Shown here: piece by piece, positions 43,079 through 47,317 of the stretch
How the letters are laid out: every line of letters starts with the position of its first letter
Numbering within the stretch: position 1 is the stretch's first letter
Source: an uncultured Sphingopyxis sp.
Lineage (GTDB): Bacteria > Pseudomonadota > Alphaproteobacteria > Sphingomonadales > Sphingomonadaceae
Reading direction: 5' to 3'
Assembly (NCBI GenBank): GCA_937873425.1
Contig: CALMYE010000006.1
Coordinates: forward strand, 1-47,317
DNA length: 47,317 nucleotides
Position numbers and translations under genes: made by a program
The notes under the pieces: model-generated
Databases searched by the model: none
Seen by the model: the letters and a program-made list of their open reading frames with translations, nothing else
What the model was told of the DNA's origin: nothing

Positions 43079-44127
43079 TTTCGCTTCCTCCACACGAGAT
43101 AGCCCATGTCTTCGCCAACGGCGGGATAGGTGTTGCCGGAACCCGGCTTCATGTCGGAGGCGCCGATCGGCGGGCACGCCCAGCGGCCCTTGACCATCGG
43201 CGACGGCACCGTGGCCTGGAAGCGATATTGCTGCTTCTTCATGATCGGCATGATGTATTTGCCGCAGAGGCCTTTCTTGCCCATCGTGCCCCAGGCAATG
43301 CCTTGCCGGTGAAGCTTGAAGGCGAAGCGCGAGAGGGCCAGCCGGCTCGACTGGACGTGGCCGATGTGCCCCGAGATGTTTCCGTTCATCGGGTACATTG
43401 GCCCTAGGCAGCCCGCGCACCAGAAGAGCGGATCGAGCGGCAGCTTGCCGGTGGCGGCACCGCAGTCCGCCGCGCACGCCGTCTGCGCGAGCGGATTGGC
43501 GAAGAGCGCCACTTCCGGATTGATCAGCGCTGTCAGCGTATCATCCTGCCAGAGCGGGTCGATTTCAGTGACATAGGCGATGTCGAACGACGACTGCTCG
43601 AGGCAGGCCATGTCCGTCAAAATCTCCATCCAGTAGAGGAGCGGATAGACGTACCAATGGACATGCCATTTCGCGCCGCGATCGTGACCGTCGACACTAT
43701 CGGCCGCGCGGCCGTGCCCAATGTTGAATCCCGGCGAGATCTTCTTGCCGCCGAGGCTGGCGAAGCACCACGGCTTCATTGTGACGTCCGCGAGCCTCAC
43801 CGGCTCCCAAAAACCCATCGCAACGCCGATGCGCGGAAGCGGCGAGCCGCAAGCGCAGATCGGCAGATCGGGATTGTCGGTGTCGGGCCGATCGGACGGA
43901 AAAATCTTCAGCCCGCCAACCGAAAGGGGAAAGAGGCAAGACCAGCACACGTCGGTCACGGGGTTCACGAACTTGCCCGTGCACTTCCCTGGCGTGCCAT
44001 CGATGCCGGCAGCGCTGGCAATAGCCGGCGCCGCCATTGCCACACCAGCGGCCGCGAGCGTCATGAACGCGGCCGACCGAAGTCGCCGCAGGCCCGACCG
44101 GAGCGAGGTGCGAATAAGGCCGATCAT
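43063..44127 (-). CDS. traU: Conjugal transfer pilus assembly protein TraU
   Basis: 354 aa; ATG 44127 overlaps the traW stop as ATGA. Signal peptide ending AIASAAG (about 1-40), then the TraU core CTGKFVNPVTDVCWSCLFPLSVGG, ICACGSPLPRIGVAMGFWEP, KWHVHWYVYPLLYWMEIL and CAGCLGPMYPMNGN. About a dozen Cys suggest disulphide bonds in the periplasm. In F, TraU is needed for efficient DNA transfer more than for pilus growth. Length is typical (F TraU 330 aa). Confidence 0.94.
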   Translation of the reverse strand: MIGLIRTSLRSGLRRLRSAAFMTLAAAGVAMAAPAIASAAGIDGTPGKCTGKFVNPVTDVCWSCLFPLSVGGLKIFPSDRPDTDNPDLPICACGSPLPRIGVAMGFWEPVRLADVTMKPWCFASLGGKKISPGFNIGHGRAADSVDGHDRGAKWHVHWYVYPLLYWMEILTDMACLEQSSFDIAYVTEIDPLWQDDTLTALINPEVALFANPLAQTACAADCGAATGKLPLDPLFWCAGCLGPMYPMNGNISGHIGHVQSSRLALSRFAFKLHRQGIAWGTMGKKGLCGKYIMPIMKKQQYRFQATVPSPMVKGRWACPPIGASDMKPGSGNTYPAVGEDMGYLVWRKRNCCVL

Positions 44128-44774
44128 TTCCGCCCGACCCCGAGCGGAATTTCGGAAACCTTCATCGTCCTGCCATTCGGTTCCACGACCGCCGGCACCG
44201 CGCGGATCCCGAACCGCCCGACAAGAAATCCGCCCTGGTCGAAATAGAAGCGGCGCTGATGCAAGGTCATCGCGTCGAGCGGAGCGCCCTTCACCATGAT
44301 GAGCTTCGCGGACTGATCATCGAACCGGCGCAAGGCCCAGCTCATTTGATCCTTGTCGTCGCCGTCGATGAAGACGAGCTTCTGGCGCACGGTCACGAAA
44401 TCGAGCGGATTCACCCGCTGGCCCGCGCGGGCGATCACATTGCCCTTGTGATCGAGAATGTCCTGTTCAACGCGCATCGCCGGATCGAAGATCCAGCTCC
44501 GATCGCGCACCGCGAGGCTTATACCGGCGACGGGGCGTGGCCGACGAACACCGGCTTCGGTTTTGCGGGTCAACTCGGCATTCATCCGCTCGATGCCGCC
44601 GCTTGCTTCCAGCGTTCGAAGCTTCTGCTCGATAGTCCGCAGAAGATCCGGCTCGGAGATCCGGAATACGGCGCCCTGCTGACCATAATCCTTGGCGCTG
44701 GCGATCGGCGCCATGCCGATGATCGCCATTGCCACGACGAACGAAAGAGCCACGCGGTTCACAGCAACGACCAC
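44124..44774 (-). CDS. traW: Pilus assembly protein TraW
   Basis: 216 aa with signal peptide RVALSFVVAMAIIGMAPIASAKD. The mature part has the TraW pattern DYGQQGAVFRISEPDLLRTIEQKL, RSWIFDPAMRVEQDILDHKGNVIARAGQRVNPLDFV and GRFGIRAVPAVVEPNG. Periplasmic; it works with TrbC and TraU in F-pilus assembly. It overlaps the S26 peptidase gene by 16 bases and traU by 4. Confidence 0.93.
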   Translation of the reverse strand: MVVAVNRVALSFVVAMAIIGMAPIASAKDYGQQGAVFRISEPDLLRTIEQKLRTLEASGGIERMNAELTRKTEAGVRRPRPVAGISLAVRDRSWIFDPAMRVEQDILDHKGNVIARAGQRVNPLDFVTVRQKLVFIDGDDKDQMSWALRRFDDQSAKLIMVKGAPLDAMTLHQRRFYFDQGGFLVGRFGIRAVPAVVEPNGRTMKVSEIPLGVGRK

Positions 44775-45307
44775 TTCGATACGCCGACAATCTGCCTGGC
44801 GCAGACAAACCCGATTGCAGCATAACGGCTGTCAAATCCGTCAGGATGGGGACTACCCATATAATAGCAGTCGTTCGGGATCACGCCTGTCGGCCCGGGC
44901 TCCAGTTCTTCGCCGGCAGACGACACGGGCTTGAGCTTTGCGACCAGCTGTTCCGACGGAGCTTCGTTGCCGGCGCCGGCGGCCCAGCTCACAACCACAT
45001 CCGCTCCGCGATGCGTCACAATATCACCGGGCAGACCATAAACGATCTTGCCGAACACGGGCGGCTCGGCTCCAAAATGGGCATGGACGAGGGCATTGGA
45101 CGGCGGCGCAAAAAACGCCACTTCGCCGCGCTTCACAGCCTTCCCGCGCTCGAAATAATAGGCCCAGTTCGGCAAGGAGGGCGAACGATTAATGAAGAAC
45201 CCATGGCTCTGCGCGTAGGCGTCGAGCGACAACCACGCGCTCGTTCCTGCTACCAGGCCGACAGCAAACAGCGAATTTCGCAGCATGGGCGAGCGAATGC
45301 GTCCCAT
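44759..45307 (-). CDS. S26-family signal-peptidase-like TraF
   Basis: 182 aa from ATG 45307, five bases after the trbI stop. One N-terminal membrane helix (about 9-30) is followed by a periplasmic S26 domain: NRSPSLPNWAYYF, with the candidate nucleophile Ser42 or Ser44, and GKIVYGLPGDIV with candidate general base Lys87, then GYY-type PNDCYYMGSPHPDGFDSRYAAIGFV, the conserved box near the C-terminus. Related RP4 TraF cyclises pilin; in alphaproteobacterial F-type operons its substrate is probably the pilin or another Tra protein. This gene is absent from this position in plasmid F. Confidence 0.85.
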   Translation of the reverse strand: MGRIRSPMLRNSLFAVGLVAGTSAWLSLDAYAQSHGFFINRSPSLPNWAYYFERGKAVKRGEVAFFAPPSNALVHAHFGAEPPVFGKIVYGLPGDIVTHRGADVVVSWAAGAGNEAPSEQLVAKLKPVSSAGEELEPGPTGVIPNDCYYMGSPHPDGFDSRYAAIGFVCARQIVGVSKWSLL

Positions 45308-45311
45308 GATC

Positions 45312-45893
45312 TCACTGCCCGCCGCCGGGCAGCAGACCGCCGCCACCGAACACCGGATTCGCCGCTGGCGGCGCCTGCACCGGCGCTGTCGGCATCATTC
45401 CGGGCATCGCCGGTGCAGGCGCCGGCGCAGCGGTCGCTACGCGCGGCGGCGGGTTGCGCTTGATGAACTCGCCGACCGCCGCGCGGATCTCCGGTGTGAT
45501 GTCGGGCATCGAGGCCGCTACAACTGCCTCGCTCACGACGATCGTCTCGCCGGCGGCCGCGCGCTCCTGAAGGGTGCGCTGCATGGCGGCCATGAAATGG
45601 CGCGTATCGGAATCAACCTGCTCGGGGCTCGCGCCCGATCGGGCCTCCGCCATGATGAAATCATTCGCCATCCCGGCGAGGCTGATCGACACGATCCGTC
45701 GTTCCTTCAGGATCATGAGCTCGCGCGTGGCCCATCCACCCCAGAGCAGTGCCGCGACAAGGGCGGTGCCGCCCGCAATTTGCCCCCATGAGAAGCCGGC
45801 GAAACCGCGGCGACGGGAAGGGGGCGCCGCCGCGGCCTCAGTCGGAGGAACGAGCGGTTCCCCGCCGATGGTCAAAGCCAGTTGCTCAGTCAT
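45312..45893 (-). CDS. trbI: F-type TrbI protein
   Basis: 193 aa. Cytoplasmic Pro/Ala-rich N-terminus, one membrane helix (WGQIAGGTALVAALLWGGWAT, about 36-56), then a periplasmic helical region KERRIVSISLAGMANDFI...DTRHFMAAMQRTLQE typical of TrbI_Ftype, and a Pro/Ala/Gly tail. F TrbI (128 aa) influences pilus outgrowth and retraction. Position between traC and traW agrees with the F operon. Confidence 0.85.
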   Translation of the reverse strand: MTEQLALTIGGEPLVPPTEAAAAPPSRRRGFAGFSWGQIAGGTALVAALLWGGWATRELMILKERRIVSISLAGMANDFIMAEARSGASPEQVDSDTRHFMAAMQRTLQERAAAGETIVVSEAVVAASMPDITPEIRAAVGEFIKRNPPPRVATAAPAPAPAMPGMMPTAPVQAPPAANPVFGGGGLLPGGGQ

Positions 45894-46245
45894 TGGACAT
45901 GTCCCCCTTGGATGTTGCGGTGCCCGAGAGCAGCGCAGCGCGCCGCGTGATGCAGAAGAACAGCACCAGACCGCCGAAGAGATACAAAAGGATCTCGGAG
46001 AATTCGGAGCGGCGCTCGCTGTCGGCCGCGAGATAGTGATTGGAGAGATTGGCCGTTTCGGCGAAAAACTGGTCGACGCTGAGATTGGCCATCAAGGCGA
46101 AGAAACCGAGCATCACCCCTGCAGCAGCAAGGCAATTGATCGCCAGCCAGCAACTGACCGAAACGAGCGAATAGGCGATGTCCTGGAACAACCGCCGAGG
46201 CGCGATAGCGGGCTTCCGCATCCGCGAGGTTGCCAGCGCCGTCAT
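45886..46245 (-). CDS. Two-helix membrane protein between traC and trbI
   Basis: 119 aa; ATG 46245 overlaps the traC stop as ATGA and its end overlaps trbI by 8 bases. Two transmembrane segments (about 25-50 and 87-103) flank a 35-residue loop, SVDQFFAETANLSNHYLAADSERRSEF. No family recognised. Its tight place in the operon implies a role in pilus assembly or channel function. Confidence 0.75.
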   Translation of the reverse strand: MTALATSRMRKPAIAPRRLFQDIAYSLVSVSCWLAINCLAAAGVMLGFFALMANLSVDQFFAETANLSNHYLAADSERRSEFSEILLYLFGGLVLFFCITRRAALLSGTATSKGDMSND

Positions 46246-47317
46246 TCTGCAGCTTCCGCATAATCGGCGCGGACGCCCCGCTGTTCCTGCACCGATCCGG
46301 GGAAGGCGACTTCCTCGATCGCCTCCGCCATGCTCATGCCGGCGGCGGTCTTCGCGTCGATCGCGGCGAAGACCTGAGGGCTCGAGGAATAGAGCGTCGC
46401 CGAATAGGGATCGAGCACCAGACGGCCCATCGCGAGCATCTCGGGCCCCTTGATGAGCACGTCCGAATATTCGGTGCCATTTCGTTTCAGCGACCGCATC
46501 ATCGCTTCGACCGCATCATTCATGTCGAAGCGGTCGAGCTTCTTGAAGTCCGCGATGGTCTCGGGCTTCTGCTGAAGGATCAGGAACCAGTCGCTGTTCT
46601 CGAGCGCCGCGATCGATCCTTCCGACTTGTAATAGTCGTTGAGCGATTGGGTGGCGGTGATGAGCGACGCGCCATATTTGCGGCAGGTTCGGGCGTAGGT
46701 CTCGACGAAATCGGCCATCGACCCGCCCTTTAGGAGCTGCCAAGCCTCGTCGAGCAGCAGTGCCTTGCGGGTGCTGCGATCCTTCCGCATCGCCTGGCTC
46801 GACAGGAACATGATGGCCGTCAGGACCACCGAACGCAGCTCTTCGCGCGCCGACAGGTCCGAGAGCTCGAACACGGTCAGATCGGCGCCGATCTTCAAGG
46901 TCGATTGCCCTGTGAAGAAGCGGCCATAGGTTCCGGCGCTGGAAAATGGTCGCATCGCGATCGCGAGCTCTTCGCCCTGGATATGCTGCCTTGCGATCAA
47001 GGCTTCGATCACCCCGTCGATCGAACCTTCGGCGCCATTCTTTTCCCATTCGGCGTTGACCGCGGCGTCGATCAGGCCGCGCTCGGTATCGTTGAGGCGG
47101 TCGATATGGCGACCCATCTGACCGATGATCGCCTTCAGCATGGCGATGCAATCGAGCCGATAATCTTCGTCGCGCTCCGCCTCCGCCGCGTCGATCATCG
47201 AGAAGGGATTGAGGCAGAAACCAGAGCTCATCGTGAACTCGACGAATGCGCCACCCTGCAGCTTGCAGCTATGCTCGAAGCTGCGGCCGTCATCGATCAC
47301 GATGACCTTCGCGCCGG
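46242..47317 (-). CDS. traC: Conjugative transfer ATPase TraC, C-terminal part (partial)
   Basis: The frame is open to the right edge, so the N-terminal half including Walker A lies outside. The visible 358 codons read KVIVIDDGRSFEH, then CLNPFSMIDAAEAERDEDY, FELSDLSAREELRSVVLTAIMFL, Walker B KALLLDEAWQLLKGGSMADFVETYARTCRKYGASLITATQSL and DWFLILQQKPETI. This is the VirB4-like TraC family, the cytoplasmic ATPase powering pilus assembly in F-type systems (full length about 800-880 aa). Confidence 0.93.
   Translation of the reverse strand, partial: GAKVIVIDDGRSFEHSCKLQGGAFVEFTMSSGFCLNPFSMIDAAEAERDEDYRLDCIAMLKAIIGQMGRHIDRLNDTERGLIDAAVNAEWEKNGAEGSIDGVIEALIARQHIQGEELAIAMRPFSSAGTYGRFFTGQSTLKIGADLTVFELSDLSAREELRSVVLTAIMFLSSQAMRKDRSTRKALLLDEAWQLLKGGSMADFVETYARTCRKYGASLITATQSLNDYYKSEGSIAALENSDWFLILQQKPETIADFKKLDRFDMNDAVEAMMRSLKRNGTEYSDVLIKGPEMLAMGRLVLDPYSATLYSSSPQVFAAIDAKTAAGMSMAEAIEEVAFPGSVQEQRGVRADYAEAAE

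Noticed and set aside
42308-43477. Long version of trbC starting inside traU
   Set aside because: The extra residues are out-of-frame traU sequence; a TTG with GGAGG at 43078 directly before a signal peptide is far better.

Overview
The window looks like part of a large conjugative element, a plasmid or possibly an ICE, from a high-GC alphaproteobacterium. The order Sphingomonadales is the best guess, because this style of F-type transfer operon with a MobF relaxase and an S26 TraF peptidase is common on sphingomonad plasmids; that is inference, since no rRNA, tRNA, replication initiator, partition or integrase gene is present to fix host or replicon type.

Layout. 1-60 holds the last codons of an unidentified gene. 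257-917 is a Phd/YefM-MazF type toxin-antitoxin pair. 1357-1728 is a single-strand-binding protein with its own terminator. 2148-2408 is a small conserved-looking minus-strand protein. 2497-3170 is a non-coding stretch packed with inverted repeats and GGGTGCA repeats, and is the best candidate for oriT. 3224-9127 is the DNA-processing block: an RHH DNA-binding protein, the TraD coupling protein and a MobF relaxase-helicase (TraI). 9231-9276 is a nested palindrome just ahead of a winged-helix-like protein (9323-9928). A clear terminator at 10032-10057 closes this part.

10.2-33 kb is a cargo region dominated by probable anti-phage genes. It holds an MmeI-like single-chain restriction-modification enzyme; an unknown 311-aa protein divergent from a Gabija-like pair (OLD/TOPRIM ATPase-nuclease plus UvrD-like helicase); a YhaO/SbcD-like phosphoesterase with a YhaN/SbcC-like ATPase; a GSU2403-type nucleotidyltransferase with a near-leaderless promoter; a zinc ribbon; two envelope proteins; a small PD-(D/E)xK-like protein; a translationally coupled three-gene minus-strand operon (unknown 504-aa protein, PLD-fold protein, membrane-anchored protein) that is the best candidate for an undescribed system; and an AbiEii-type nucleotidyltransferase toxin with an unfamiliar 88-aa partner.

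33.4-47.3 kb is the mating-pair-formation operon on the minus strand, transcribed from the right-hand edge: traC (partial), a 119-aa membrane protein, trbI, S26 peptidase traF, traW, traU, trbC, traN, thioredoxin-fold traF, traH, traG. Most neighbours overlap by a few bases, indicating a single transcript. TraN carries about 21 Cys-rich repeats, and TraG ends in a putative M15/LAS-type zinc-peptidase domain. The cargo sits between relaxase module and pilus module, so the two halves of the transfer machinery flank a defence island.
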